Assembly: GCF_001509485.1 (NCBI RefSeq)
Contig: NZ_LLZI01000265.1
Span: 1-64,000, forward strand
DNA length: 64,000 bases
DNA from: Streptomyces sp. NRRL F-4489
GTDB taxonomy: Bacteria; Actinomycetota; Actinomycetes; Streptomycetales; Streptomycetaceae
Reading direction: 5' to 3'
Below, piece by piece: positions 36,079 to 47,153 of this stretch. The notes under the pieces were generated by a model, which ran no database searches, was not told the origin of the DNA, and saw only the letters and a program-made list of their open reading frames with translations. How positions within the stretch are numbered: the first letter of the stretch is position 1; every line of letters begins with the position of its first letter. A program made the translations under genes and the position numbers.

Positions 36079-37518
36079 TCAGCCGGTCCGCCGCAGCAGC
36101 GCCAGATACATCGCGTCGGTCCCGTGCAGATGCGGCCACAGCTGGACGTCCGGACCGTCGCCGAGCTCAGGGACACCGGGCATCAGCGGCCGGGCGTCGA
36201 CCCACTCCGCCGATACGGCCGGACCGCCCCGCCCCTTCAGGACGTCCTCGACCACCGCCCGGGTCTCCGCCGGATGCGGCGAGCAGGTCGCGTAGCCCAC
36301 CACCCCGCCGACCCGCACCGCCGCCAGCGCCTGCCGCAGCAGCTCCCGCTGGAGCGGCGCGAAACCGTCCAGGTCCTCCGGACGGCGCCGCCAGCGCGCC
36401 TCGGGGCGGCGGCGCAGCGCGCCCAGACCCGTGCACGGCACGTCCACCAGCACCCGGTCGAAGGCGCCGGGCCGCCAGGCCGGGCGGGTGCCGTCGGCGG
36501 CGATCACCGCGTACGGGCCGGGGTTGCCGTCCAGCGCGCGGGCCACCAGCCGGGCCCGGTGCGGCTGCTTCTCCGACGCCAGCAGCGCCGCGCCCCGCTG
36601 CGCGGCCAGCGCGGCCAGCAGCGCGGCCTTGCCGCCGGGGCCCGCGCAGCCGTCCAGCCAGCGCCGGTCCGGGCCGTCCAGCGGCGCGTTGGCCAGCGCC
36701 AGCGCGACCAGCTGGCTGCCCTCGTCCTGCACTCCGGCGCGCCCCTCGCGCACCGCGTCCAGCGCGCCGGGCTCACCGCCCTCGGCGAGCCGGACCGCGT
36801 ACGGGGACCACCGGCCCGGCACCGCGCCGTCGTCGCCGGCGGCGGCCAGCAGCTCCTCGGCGGTGGCCCGGCCCGGGCGCGCCACCAGCGTCACCTCGGG
36901 GCGCTCGTTGTCCGCCGCCAGCAGCTCCTCGATGCCCGCGCGCCCGCCGCCGAGCGCGTCCCACAGCGCCGAGACCACCCACCGCGGATGCGCGTGGACG
37001 ATCCCCAGGTGCTCCTCGGGGTCCTCGTCGTACTCCGGCGCCACCCGCGCCAGCCAGCCGTCCAGGTCGTCCGCGGCCACCTTGCGCAGCACCGCGTTGA
37101 CGAACTTCGCCCGGCCGTCGCCCAGTACCACCCGGGCCAGCTCCACGGTCGCGCTGACCGCGGCGTGCGTCGGGATGCGGGTGCCGAGCAACTGGTGCGC
37201 GCCCAGGGTCAGGACGTCCAGCACCGGCGGGTCCACCTCGCGCAGCGGCCGGTCCACGCAGCGGGCCACGATCGCGTCGTAGGTGCCCTGGCGGCGCAGC
37301 GAACCGTAGACCAGCTCGGTGGCCAGCGCCGCGTCCCGGGAGTCGAAGTCCCCGGCGTCGCGCGCCTTGCGCAGCAGCGGCGGCAGGACGAGGTTCGCGT
37401 ACGCGTCCCGCTCGTCCACCGCCCGCAGCGCCTCGAACGCGAGGATCCGGACCGGGTCCTTCTTCGGGCGGCGGTAGGGCTTGCGGGTGCCGTGGCGGCG
37501 CGGCGGCTGCTGACTCAC
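36079..37518 (-). CDS. rsmB: 16S rRNA (cytosine-967-C5)-methyltransferase
   Basis: The 479-residue protein combines an N-terminal NusB-like RNA-binding domain (about 25-165; RILAFEALRAVDERDAYANLVLPPLL) with a C-terminal SAM-dependent methyltransferase. The SAM loop is DGCAGPGGKAALLAA near residue 290. The two catalytic cysteines are in DVPCTGLGALRRRPE and GYATCSPHPAE. It methylates C967 of 16S rRNA. The GTG start (37516-37518) follows GGAGC. It is 197 bases downstream of fmt; that gap is GC-rich with imperfect repeats of CCCCGGGGCG-type blocks and no clear gene. Confidence 0.93.
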   Translation of the reverse strand: MSQQPPRRHGTRKPYRRPKKDPVRILAFEALRAVDERDAYANLVLPPLLRKARDAGDFDSRDAALATELVYGSLRRQGTYDAIVARCVDRPLREVDPPVLDVLTLGAHQLLGTRIPTHAAVSATVELARVVLGDGRAKFVNAVLRKVAADDLDGWLARVAPEYDEDPEEHLGIVHAHPRWVVSALWDALGGGRAGIEELLAADNERPEVTLVARPGRATAEELLAAAGDDGAVPGRWSPYAVRLAEGGEPGALDAVREGRAGVQDEGSQLVALALANAPLDGPDRRWLDGCAGPGGKAALLAALAAQRGAALLASEKQPHRARLVARALDGNPGPYAVIAADGTRPAWRPGAFDRVLVDVPCTGLGALRRRPEARWRRRPEDLDGFAPLQRELLRQALAAVRVGGVVGYATCSPHPAETRAVVEDVLKGRGGPAVSAEWVDARPLMPGVPELGDGPDVQLWPHLHGTDAMYLALLRRTG

Positions 37519-37715
37519 GAAAAGGTGCTCCGGAATTACGGGACGGGGGTCCGCCCCAGCCTACGCGGGGGCGCGGGGGGTGGCGCGGGGGGACGGGCCC
37601 GGGGCGCACGCCGCTGGGGCGCCGCCTCGCCGCACGTCCCCGGGGCGCCACCCCGCCGCGCGACCCCGGGGGCGGCACCCCGCGCAACAGCCCCCGGGGG
37701 CACCCGCCCCGGCGG

Positions 37716-38654
37716 TCAGCCGCCCAGCCGCTCCCCGGCCGCGATCCGCACCCCGCGCGCCCAGTCCGCGCCCTTCATCGGCTTCTTGCCCTGCGGCTGC
37801 ACCCAGAGCAGTTCGACCGGGTGGCTGCCGGTGCCCACGTGCACCGCCTTCTTCGTCACGGCCAGTTCGCCCGGCGCGAGCGCGGGCCCGGCGTGGCCGG
37901 CGTCGGGCGCGGCCGCCATCACCTTCAGCCGCTCGCCGCGGAAGACCGTCCAGGCGCCGGGCGCCGGGGCACACCCGCGCACCACCCGGTCGACCCGCAG
38001 CGCCGGCGCGGCCCAGTCGATCCGGGCGTCCTCCACCTCGATCTTCGGGGCGAGGGTGACGCCCTCCTCCGGCTGCGGCACCGCCTTGAGGCTGCCGTCC
38101 TCGATACCGTCCATCGTGGCGACCAGCAGCCCCGAACCGGCGAACGCCAGCCGGGTCAGCAGGTCCCCGCTGGTGTCCGTGGGCCGGATCTCCTCGGTGA
38201 TCACCCCGTACACCGGCCCGGAGTCCAGCCCCTGCTCGATCTGGAACGTCGTCGCGCCGGTGATCTCGTCCCCGGCGAGCACCGCGTGCTGCACCGGCGC
38301 CGCCCCGCGCCAGGCGGGCAGCAGCGAGAAGTGCAGATTCACCCAGCCGTGGGCCGGGATCTCCAGCGCGGACTTGGGCAGCAGCGCCCCGTAGGCGACG
38401 ACCGGGCAGCAGTCCGGACCGATCTCCCGCAGCCGGGCGAGGAAGTCCTCGTCGCGCGGTTTGACGGGCTTGAGCACCTCGATGCCCGCCTCCTCCGCGC
38501 GCTCCGCGACCGGGCTGGCGACCAGCCTGCGGCCCCGCCCGGCCGGCGCGTCCGGCCGCGTCACCACGGCCACCACCTCGTGGCGGTCGGAGGCGATCAG
38601 GGCATCGAGGGCGGGTACGGCGACCTCGGGGGTGCCGGCGAAGACAAGCCTCAT
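37716..38654 (-). CDS. fmt: Methionyl-tRNA formyltransferase
   Basis: Fmt formylates initiator Met-tRNA using 10-formyl-tetrahydrofolate. The 312-residue protein begins [19 protein letters not shown] and has the catalytic-domain landmarks [19 protein letters not shown] and [19 protein letters not shown] (SLLPxxRG motif with the preceding Asn/His), then a C-terminal OB-like domain. The seven-residue extension upstream is not used. It is divergent from the small HTH-like gene at 38904. Confidence 0.96.
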   Translation of the reverse strand: MRLVFAGTPEVAVPALDALIASDRHEVVAVVTRPDAPAGRGRRLVASPVAERAEEAGIEVLKPVKPRDEDFLARLREIGPDCCPVVAYGALLPKSALEIPAHGWVNLHFSLLPAWRGAAPVQHAVLAGDEITGATTFQIEQGLDSGPVYGVITEEIRPTDTSGDLLTRLAFAGSGLLVATMDGIEDGSLKAVPQPEEGVTLAPKIEVEDARIDWAAPALRVDRVVRGCAPAPGAWTVFRGERLKVMAAAPDAGHAGPALAPGELAVTKKAVHVGTGSHPVELLWVQPQGKKPMKGADWARGVRIAAGERLGG

Positions 38655-39446
<792 letters not shown>

Positions 39447-39658
39447 GGGGTCCGGCGTTCCCGGTGAGCTTCCCCGCGATCTGACGCCGGGCCGCCCGCC
39501 GACGCCGGGGCGGGCGCGCCAATGCCCGGGGCCGGCGCCCGCCGACGCCGCGGCCACTGACGCCGCGGTCGCCGCACCGACACCGGGCCTGGGGCAGACC
39601 GCTCAGGCCGGGGCTCCGGCCCGCCCCCTCGGACCTCAGCCCCGAGCAAGCGGCCCCC
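39447..39658. other. GC-rich gap with scattered GACGCCG copies
   Basis: Between the small HTH-like gene and the 3' end of priA the sequence repeats GACGCCG at least four times between about 39483 and 39570 in irregular spacing. I see no gene; this may be simple sequence drift. Confidence 0.4.
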
Positions 39659-41806
39659 TCACCCCAGATCCAGCGGATCGATCCGCACCCGGACCTGCTG
39701 CCCTTCCCGCTTGACCAGGCGGGCGGCGCGGGCGGATTTCAGGGCGGCGGCCAGCGCCGCGCCCTGGCCGGGGCGGACCCGGACGAGCGCGCGCTCCCAG
39801 TGTTCCCCCGGGGGCGGGTCGCCGGGCCGGCGGGGGCGGCCGGGATCGGGGGCCGGCACCGGGACGGGGCCCAACACCTCGGCGCCGGCGGGGAGTTCGG
39901 CCGCGCCCAGCAGACCGGCCACGTCCTCGGGGCGGCCCGTCACCGCGGCCATCCGGGACACCGGCGGGAAACCCAGCTCGGCCCGCTCGGCCAGCTCGCG
40001 CAGCGCGTGCCCGGCCGGATCCCAGCGCACCAGCGCCTGCACCGGGCGCAGCGCCGGCTCCGCGATCACCACGACCGTGCCGCCCGCCGCCTGGCCGCGC
40101 ACCAGCGAGGCCGCGCCCAGCCAGCGGCGCAGCGCCTCCTCACCGGACCGCAGATCCGCCCGGCCCAGCAGCGCCCAGCCGTCCAGCAGCAGCGCCGCGG
40201 CGTAACCCGGACCCTCGGGGACCGGCTCGGCGCCGGGGGTGCTCACCACCAGGGCCGGGGCGTCGGGGACGGTCTCCAGGATGTGGTCCCGGCCGGACGT
40301 CCGGACGGGCACCTCGGGGAACGCCCGGCCCAGCTCCTCGGCCGTCCGCCGCGCGCCGACGATCTGGGCCCGCAGCCGGGTGCCCCCGCACTCCGCGCAG
40401 GCCCAGCCCGGCGCCTCCCGCCCGCACCAGGCGCAGCACAGCGCGCTGTCCTGGCTGCGCGCCTCCAGCGGACCGGCGCAGTGCCGGCACCGGGCCGGGG
40501 TGCGGCAGCGCACGCACGCCAGGCGCGGGACGTAGCCCCGGCGCGGCACCTGGACCAGGACCGGCCCCCGGGCCAGCGCGGCCCGCGCCGTCTGCCAGGC
40601 CAGCGACGGCAGCCGGGCCGCGCGGGCCGCCTCGTCCCGCGCCTCCTCCGCCTCGTCGACCGTACGCACCAGCGGGGCGGCCGCCCGGACCGTCTCGCGG
40701 CCGGCCTCCAGCGGGCGGGCCCAGCCGTTCTCCACCAGCTGGGTGGCCTCCACGGTGCGGCCCACGTCGCCGACCAGGCACGCGGCCTTCTCGTGGACGG
40801 CGCGCAGCAGCAGCACGTCGCGGGCGTGCGGATGGGGGGCGTGGATGTCGCTGTGGCTGGAGTTGCCGTCGTCCCAGATGGCGACGAGGCCGAGGCCGGC
40901 GACCGGGGCGTACATGGCGGCGCGGGTGCCCACCACGGCCCGGACCGCGCCGCGGCGTATCGCCAGCCAGCGGCGGTAGCGCTCCTCGGGCCCGGAGTCG
41001 GCCACCAGCAGGGTGTGCCGGCCCGGGCCCACCAGCTCGGTCAGCGCCGCGTCCACCCGGGCCGCCGCGCGCCCGTCCGGCATCACCACCAGGGCGCCGC
41101 GCCCGGACGCCAGGGTGGCCGCCACCGCGGCGGCCAGCTCGGCCGGCCAGTGCGGGCCCGGCAGCGCCGTCCACACCGCGCGCGGCGCGTCCCCGCGCGC
41201 CAGCGCCTCCAGGAAGGCGGGGCCGTCGGGATAGCGGCTCCAGCTCCCCGGCGCGGGCGGCGCGGGCGGCGGCGGGGGCGCCGGGAAGCGGGCCGCCTCG
41301 GCCTTGGCGTTCCGCGGCGGGACGGCCAGCTGGAGGACGTCGGCGAGCGAGCCGGCGTAGCGGTCGGCGACCGCCCGGCACAGCTGGAGCAGCTCCTCGC
41401 CGAGCACCGGCTCCGGGGAGACCACCTGCGCGAGCGCGGCCAGCGGGCCGCGGTAGTCGGAGGAGTCGACCCGCTCGACGAGGAACCCGTCGAGCAGCCC
41501 CCCGCCCTCGCGGCGGCCGTCCCGGACCTTGCCCGTGCCCGCCCCGAACCGCACCCGCACCCGCACCCCGGGCTGCGCCTCGGCGTCCATCGCGGCCGGG
41601 ACGGCGTAGTCCCACAGCTTGTCCAGATGCACCGGGCCCTTGTCCACCAGCACCCGGGCCACCGGCCGCGTCGCCGCCAGCTCGGCCCCGCGCCACGTCC
41701 GCGGCCGGGCCCGCTCCTCCTTCTTCCGCGTCTCGCGCACGGCTTCCCGGATGAGGGCCAGCTGCTCTCCCCCACCCGCCCCCGCTCGACCGTTCTCGCT
41801 GCTCAC
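39659..41806 (-). CDS. priA: Primosomal protein PriA, actinobacterial degenerate-helicase form
   Basis: The 715-residue protein aligns by eye with PriA: an N-terminal 3'BD-like domain (VARVLVDKGPVHLDKLWDYAVPA), a helicase core with GTRAAMYAPVAGLG, and the zinc-binding region with paired Cys (CVRCRTPARCRHC, CAWCGREAPGWACAECGG). The Walker A position reads LPGPHWPAELAAA instead of GxTGSGKT, and the DEEH motif reads WDDG, so ATP hydrolysis is unlikely. Actinobacterial PriA proteins are known to lack these motifs. It probably keeps a structural role in replication restart. Start GTG at 41804-41806, with TAAGAC eight bases upstream. Confidence 0.88.
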   Translation of the reverse strand: MSSENGRAGAGGGEQLALIREAVRETRKKEERARPRTWRGAELAATRPVARVLVDKGPVHLDKLWDYAVPAAMDAEAQPGVRVRVRFGAGTGKVRDGRREGGGLLDGFLVERVDSSDYRGPLAALAQVVSPEPVLGEELLQLCRAVADRYAGSLADVLQLAVPPRNAKAEAARFPAPPPPPAPPAPGSWSRYPDGPAFLEALARGDAPRAVWTALPGPHWPAELAAAVAATLASGRGALVVMPDGRAAARVDAALTELVGPGRHTLLVADSGPEERYRRWLAIRRGAVRAVVGTRAAMYAPVAGLGLVAIWDDGNSSHSDIHAPHPHARDVLLLRAVHEKAACLVGDVGRTVEATQLVENGWARPLEAGRETVRAAAPLVRTVDEAEEARDEAARAARLPSLAWQTARAALARGPVLVQVPRRGYVPRLACVRCRTPARCRHCAGPLEARSQDSALCCAWCGREAPGWACAECGGTRLRAQIVGARRTAEELGRAFPEVPVRTSGRDHILETVPDAPALVVSTPGAEPVPEGPGYAAALLLDGWALLGRADLRSGEEALRRWLGAASLVRGQAAGGTVVVIAEPALRPVQALVRWDPAGHALRELAERAELGFPPVSRMAAVTGRPEDVAGLLGAAELPAGAEVLGPVPVPAPDPGRPRRPGDPPPGEHWERALVRVRPGQGAALAAALKSARAARLVKREGQQVRVRIDPLDLG

Positions 41807-41855
41807 AGCAACCAGTCTTAGCAGACGCCACTGACAACGGCCCGGCCCCGGAACG

Positions 41856-41896
41856 CCCGGAGGCCCCGGCCGCCGAAGCGGTCCGGGGCCTCCGGG
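41856..41896 (-). terminator. Terminator of metK
   Basis: CCCGGAGGCCCCGG (41856-41869) pairs perfectly with 41883-41896, starting 26 bases past the metK stop. It separates metK from priA, so priA needs its own promoter. Confidence 0.75.
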
Positions 41897-41922
41897 AGCG
41901 ACGTGCGCCGGTGGGCCGTGGC

Positions 41923-43131
<1,209 letters not shown>

Positions 43132-43179
43132 ATCGCTCCCTGGGGTTGCAGCGGCTGCTGGCTGATCATTTAGCGGAAC

Positions 43180-43217
43180 GGCCGAGAGCTGCGCTCGGCC
43201 GGACCACTGCCAGTTTA
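43180..43217 (-). promoter_or_regulatory. metK -10 element and leader hairpin
   Basis: On the minus strand TAAACT (43212-43217) is a good -10 about 80 bases before metK; a clear -35 was not found. The leader holds a perfect 7-bp hairpin GGCCGAG/CTCGGCC (43180-43186 with 43194-43200). It does not look like a known SAM riboswitch. Confidence 0.4.
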
Positions 43218-43401
43218 TCGGTCGTATGTGGCGTCCGGGCACGCAGTCTCGATTTACGGAACCCCCGTGACCTGGGACACCACTGCCGTACGGTAGCGAC
43301 GATCACCGCGGGAATCGCCCTGGTCAAGAGGGCACGCCGAAATTCCGGGGCCCGGGGAAAGGCGGACGGACGCATTCCACCGGGCCCGCACGGGCCGGCG
43401 G

Positions 43402-44631
43402 TCAGGGGCGCGGATCGGCCAGACGGGGCGCGACCAGGTCCCAGACGGTGTCGGCGAGGGCTTCTTTCGGACCGTACGGGACGGGGGTCTCGGTACCGTC
43501 CGTGGCCAGGATCACGGCCTCGTTCCCGTCCGAGCCAAAGGTCTTGTGCTCGCCGACCTCGTTGACGACGAGGAGGTCGCAGCCCTTGCGGGCGAGCTTG
43601 GCGCGGCCGTTGGCCAGGACGTCGTCGGTCTCCGCGGCGAAGCCGACGACCAGCTGGCCGGGGCGGGCGCGGTCGGCCGAAAGCTCCGCGAGGATGTCCG
43701 GATTCCGTACCAGGGCGATGGGTTCCGGCTCCTGCCCGTCCTTCTTCTTGATCTTGCCGGGGGCGTAGGCGGCGGGCCGGAAGTCGGCGACCGCGGCGGC
43801 CATCACCACCGCGTCGGCGTCCGCCGCGGCCTTCAGCACCGCCTCCCGCATCTGCTGGGCGGTGCCGACCCGGACCACGTCCACACCGGCCGGATCGGGC
43901 AGCTCGGTGTTGCCGGCGACCAGGGTGACCCGGGCGCCGCGGGCCGCGGCCGTACGGGCCAGCGCGTATCCCTGCCGGCCGGAGGAGCGGTTGCCCAGAT
44001 AGCGGACCGGGTCCAGCGGCTCCCGGGTGCCGCCGGCGCTGACCACGACGTGCCGGCCGGCCAGGTCCCGCGGCAGGCCCCGGCCGCCGCGGGCCAGCAC
44101 CTGGCGGCACAGGTCGAAGATCTCGGCGGGGTCGGGGAAGCGGCCCTTGCCGGTGTCGGTGCCGGTGAGCCGGCCGACCGAGGGCTCGATCACCAGCGCG
44201 CCGCGGCGCCGGAGGGTGGCGACGTTCTCCTGGGTGGCGGGGTGCTCCCACATCTCGGTGTGCATCGCGGGCGCGAAGACCACCGGGCAGCGGGCGGTGA
44301 GCAGGGTGTTGGTCAGCAGGTCGCCGGCCAGGCCGTGGGCGGCCTTGGCCATGATGTCGGCGGTGGCCGGGGCGACCACGACGAGGTCGGCGCTCTGGCC
44401 GATGCGGACGTGCGGGACCTCGTGGACGGTCTCCCAGACCTCGGTGGCGACCGGGTTGCCGGACAGCGCCGACCAGGTGGCCTCGCCGACGAAGTGCAGC
44501 GCCGAGTCGGTCGGCACCACCCGGACGTCGTGGCCGGACTCGGTGAACCGGCGCAGCAGCTCGCACGCCTTGTACGCGGCGATCCCGCCGCTGACCCCCA
44601 GGACGACCCTGGGCCGCTCCCGCTTCTCCAT
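43402..44631 (-). CDS. coaBC: Bifunctional phosphopantothenoylcysteine decarboxylase/synthase
   Basis: The 409-residue protein covers two consecutive steps of coenzyme A synthesis. The N-terminal CoaC flavoprotein domain (about 1-185) begins VVLGVSGGIAAYKACELLR and has HVRIGQSADLVVVAPATADIMAK. The CoaB domain follows (about 195-400) with VVVSAGGTREPLDPVRYLGN and AAVADFRPA, LVVGFAAETDD and KGCDLLVVNEV. The usual PxMNxxMW motif reads PAMHTEMW, with His in place of Asn, possibly an actinobacterial trait. The ATG at 44629-44631 follows GGGGAGACG. It lies between rpoZ and metK. Confidence 0.93.
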   Translation of the reverse strand: MEKRERPRVVLGVSGGIAAYKACELLRRFTESGHDVRVVPTDSALHFVGEATWSALSGNPVATEVWETVHEVPHVRIGQSADLVVVAPATADIMAKAAHGLAGDLLTNTLLTARCPVVFAPAMHTEMWEHPATQENVATLRRRGALVIEPSVGRLTGTDTGKGRFPDPAEIFDLCRQVLARGGRGLPRDLAGRHVVVSAGGTREPLDPVRYLGNRSSGRQGYALARTAAARGARVTLVAGNTELPDPAGVDVVRVGTAQQMREAVLKAAADADAVVMAAAVADFRPAAYAPGKIKKKDGQEPEPIALVRNPDILAELSADRARPGQLVVGFAAETDDVLANGRAKLARKGCDLLVVNEVGEHKTFGSDGNEAVILATDGTETPVPYGPKEALADTVWDLVAPRLADPRP

Positions 44632-44695
44632 CGTCTCCCCGCTCCCCGCGGCCAGTTCCGAACGCATGTCCCTCAACCTATGCCCTCCCGGCACG

Positions 44696-44754
44696 CCAAG
44701 GGCCCGGCAGGTGCCCCCAGCCGGAGCTGGGAGGTGGCCCTGCCGGGCCCTTGG
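44696..44754 (-). terminator. Large two-stem terminator of rpoZ
   Basis: CCAAGGGCCCGGCAGG (44696-44711) pairs perfectly with 44739-44754, and the loop carries its own hairpin CCCAGC-CGGA-GCTGGG. It lies 18 bases past the rpoZ stop, upstream of the coaBC start. Confidence 0.8.
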
Positions 44755-44772
44755 TGCGGGAAACCGTGCCGC

Positions 44773-45051
44773 TTACTGGCCGACGGCGGGGCCCTCGACG
44801 GCCTCGGAGGTCAGCAGGCCGGCGTTGATCTCGCGGAGCGCGATCGACAGCGGCTTCTCGTGGACGTGGGTGTCGACCAGGGGGCCGACGTACTCCAGCA
44901 GGCCCTCGCCGAGCTGGGAGTAGTACGCGTTGATCTGGCGCGCGCGCTTGGCGGCGTAGATCACGAGGCTGTACTTGGAGTCGGTGGCCTCGAGCAGCTC
45001 ATCAATGGGCGGGTTGATGATGCCCTCGGGTGCGGTGATGGAAGAGGACAC
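44773..45051 (-). CDS. rpoZ: RNA polymerase omega subunit
   Basis: The 92-residue protein is the omega subunit, which helps assemble and stabilise RNA polymerase by wrapping the beta-prime tail. It has the family blocks [29 protein letters not shown] in short form, with the conserved SKYxLV and AAKRARQIN, and the C-terminal [16 protein letters not shown]. The GTG start follows GGAAGGTAGAGA. The gene sits 77 bases after gmk, the usual actinobacterial order. Confidence 0.96.
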   Translation of the reverse strand: MSSSITAPEGIINPPIDELLEATDSKYSLVIYAAKRARQINAYYSQLGEGLLEYVGPLVDTHVHEKPLSIALREINAGLLTSEAVEGPAVGQ

Positions 45052-45128
45052 TCTCTACCTTCCGAAAGGGGATGCAGCAGGTAACAGCGCGGGGCGCTGG
45101 AAATCCGTGGCGCCGGGGGCGGGACCGG

Positions 45129-45749
45129 TCAGTCGCCGGTGGTCCGGTCCTCAGGGCGGCGCAGCATCAAGGCTAGCAGCTCACGGCTGACGTCCTCGAC
45201 GGAGGTGTTGACCAGCGTCACGTCGAACTCCTTCTCCGCCGCGAGCTCGACCCGGGCGGCGTCCAGGCGCCGCTCGATGACCTCGGGGGCCTCCGTGCCG
45301 CGGCCGGTGAGCCGGCGGACCAGCTCCTCCCAGCTCGGCGGGGCCAGGAAGACGAGATTGGCGTCCGGCATGGACTCGCGGACCTGGCGGGCGCCCTGGA
45401 GGTCGATCTCCAGCAGGACCGGCTCGCCGGCCGCCAGCCGGTCCAGCACCGCCTGGCGGGGGGTGCCGTAGCGGTTGCCCGCGAATTCGGCCCATTCCAG
45501 CAGCTCGCCGTTGGCGATCAGCTTGTCGAATTCCTCGTCCTCGGTGAAGAAATACTGGACGCCGTGGCGCTCCCCGGGGCGCGGTTTGCGGGTGGTGGCC
45601 GAAACCGAGAGCCAGATTTCCGGGTGGACCTTGCGCAGATGCGCGACGACCGTGCTCTTGCCGACCCCCGAGGGGCCGGAGAGCACGGTCAGGCGCGGTT
45701 GTCTGGCCGGGGGTACGGGGGTCGTCCCCCGGGAGACTGCAGAACTCAT
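45129..45749 (-). CDS. gmk: Guanylate kinase
   Basis: Gmk phosphorylates GMP to GDP. The 206-residue protein has the P-loop [10 protein letters not shown] near residue 25, the GMP-binding [19 protein letters not shown] near 52, and the lid region [18 protein letters not shown]. The about 18-residue N-terminal extension before LTVLSGPSG is common in actinobacteria. It follows the sIHF gene by about 40 bases on the same strand, a conserved pair. Confidence 0.96.
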   Translation of the reverse strand: MSSAVSRGTTPVPPARQPRLTVLSGPSGVGKSTVVAHLRKVHPEIWLSVSATTRKPRPGERHGVQYFFTEDEEFDKLIANGELLEWAEFAGNRYGTPRQAVLDRLAAGEPVLLEIDLQGARQVRESMPDANLVFLAPPSWEELVRRLTGRGTEAPEVIERRLDAARVELAAEKEFDVTLVNTSVEDVSRELLALMLRRPEDRTTGD

Positions 45750-45787
45750 GCAGCGATTATTCCAGCTACCCGGCGGTGCCGGGAAAC

Positions 45788-46111
45788 TCAGGAACCGGTG
45801 CTGCCGAACTCCCGCTCCAGGGACGCGATCTGGTTCGTGCCCAGACCGCGGACCCGGCGGCTCTCGGAGATCCCGAGCCGCTCCATGATCTGCTTCGCGC
45901 GGACCTTGCCGACGCCGGGCAGGGACTCCAGCAGGGCGGAGACCTTCATCTTGCCGATGACGTCGTTCTTCTGGCCCTGCTGGATGACCTCGTGGAGGGA
46001 GGCACCGGAGTGCTTGAGCCGATTCTTGACCTCGGCGCGCTCCCGGCGAGCCGCGGCGGCCTTTTCGAGCGCGGCAGCGCGCTGTTCAGGGGTAAGGGGC
46101 GGAAGAGCCAC
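45788..46111 (-). CDS. sihF: Streptomyces integration host factor sIHF
   Basis: The 107-residue basic protein matches sIHF, the actinobacterial nucleoid-associated protein that bends and compacts DNA and affects development and antibiotic production. It starts [20 protein letters not shown]. The N-terminal helix is followed by a helix-hairpin-helix part ([20 protein letters not shown]) and ends [20 protein letters not shown]. The GTG at 46109-46111 gives exactly the known size; the frame is open 66 bases upstream, but those residues are not part of the family. Confidence 0.95.
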   Translation of the reverse strand: MALPPLTPEQRAAALEKAAAARRERAEVKNRLKHSGASLHEVIQQGQKNDVIGKMKVSALLESLPGVGKVRAKQIMERLGISESRRVRGLGTNQIASLEREFGSTGS

Positions 46112-46266
46112 GCCTACGTCACCTCGGATGTCGAACTGTCGGATACGGACCGGTGTGGAACCTAGTCGCCCCGCCACAGCGGAGCAACGAGCAACGCGCT
46201 TGCGTGCGGTGCTCTCGTCGGAGACTAGCGGCCGATGGCGCCGGAGTCAGCGAGAACAGACGAAAA

Positions 46267-46294
46267 GTCCTGGTCAGACTCAGCTGACCAGGAC
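46267..46294 (-). terminator. Terminator of the pyr operon
   Basis: GTCCTGGTCAG (46267-46277) pairs perfectly with 46284-46294 across a six-base loop. On the minus strand it is followed by CTTTTCG, a classic U-tract, 23 bases after the pyrF stop. The rest of the 205-base gap before sIHF probably holds the sIHF promoter, which I cannot pinpoint. Confidence 0.85.
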
Positions 46295-46316
46295 ATTTCG
46301 GGACCAAATGACCGCG

Positions 46317-47153
46317 TTACGCGAGGGCCGCGCGGACTTCGCCGGCGCAGCGGGCGGCCGCCGCGCGCAGCGCGTCGGCGTCCGGACCGTGCTTGAGCAC
46401 CCCCCGGCTCACACTCGGCACGACGTTGCCGGCCGACGCCCCGAAGACCGTGGGCAGGTCGGCGGGGGTGGCGCCCTGCGCCCCGATGCCGGGGGCCAGC
46501 AGCGGACCGTTGATCGCCAGGTCGAACGCCGAGAGGTCGCCGAGGGTCGCGCCGATCACCGCGCCGAAGGAGCCCAGCGGCACGGCGCCGGCGTTCTCGG
46601 CGGCGAGGTGGCCCAGCACCGTCGCGGCGACCGTCCGGCCGTCCTCGCGGACCGCCCGCTGCACCTCGGCGCCCTCCGGGTTGGAGGTCAGGCCGAGCAC
46701 GAACAGCCCGGCGCCGCTGCGCCGCGCCAGCTCCACGGCCGGCGCCAGCGAGCCGTAGCCGAGGTACGGGGAGACCGTCAGCGCGTCCGCGAACAGCGGC
46801 GAGTCCGGGTGCAGGAACGCCTCGGCGTAGGCGCTCATCGTGGAGCCGATGTCGCCGCGCTTGGCGTCCATGAGGATCAGCGCGCCGCGCTCCCGGGCCT
46901 CCTCCACGGCGGTCTCCAGGACGGCGATACCGCGCGAGCCGAACCGCTCGAAGAACGCCACCTGCGGCTTGAGCACGGCGACCTGCTCGCCGAGCGCCTC
47001 GACGACGGTGCGGGTGAACCGCGCCAGGCCCGCGACGTCGTCGTTCAGGCCCCAGTCGGCCAGCAGGGAGGCGTGCGGGTCGATGCCGACGCAGAGCGGG
47101 CCGCGCGCGTCCATGGCGCGGCGCAGGCGGGCGCCGAAGGGCTCCGGGCTCAC
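46317..47153 (-). CDS. pyrF: Orotidine 5'-phosphate decarboxylase
   Basis: PyrF decarboxylates OMP to UMP, the last step of UMP synthesis. The 278-residue protein is the long, actinobacterial-type enzyme (OMPdecase group 2): LCVGIDPHASLLADWGL near residue 20, VAVLKPQVAFFERFGSRGI, and the catalytic LILMDAKRGDIGSTMSAYA near residue 90. The GTG start overlaps the pyrD stop by four bases. It is the last gene of the pyr operon. Confidence 0.96.
   Translation of the reverse strand: MSPEPFGARLRRAMDARGPLCVGIDPHASLLADWGLNDDVAGLARFTRTVVEALGEQVAVLKPQVAFFERFGSRGIAVLETAVEEARERGALILMDAKRGDIGSTMSAYAEAFLHPDSPLFADALTVSPYLGYGSLAPAVELARRSGAGLFVLGLTSNPEGAEVQRAVREDGRTVAATVLGHLAAENAGAVPLGSFGAVIGATLGDLSAFDLAINGPLLAPGIGAQGATPADLPTVFGASAGNVVPSVSRGVLKHGPDADALRAAAARCAGEVRAALA

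Noticed and set aside
39483..39570. Scattered GACGCCG copies as a possible iteron or CRISPR-like array
   Set aside because: Spacing is irregular, copies are very short and the base composition makes chance recurrence likely.
43132..43401. A possible SAM riboswitch in the metK leader
   Set aside because: Only a simple 7-bp hairpin is visible; the conserved SAM-I, SAM-II or SAM-IV core sequences are not present by eye.
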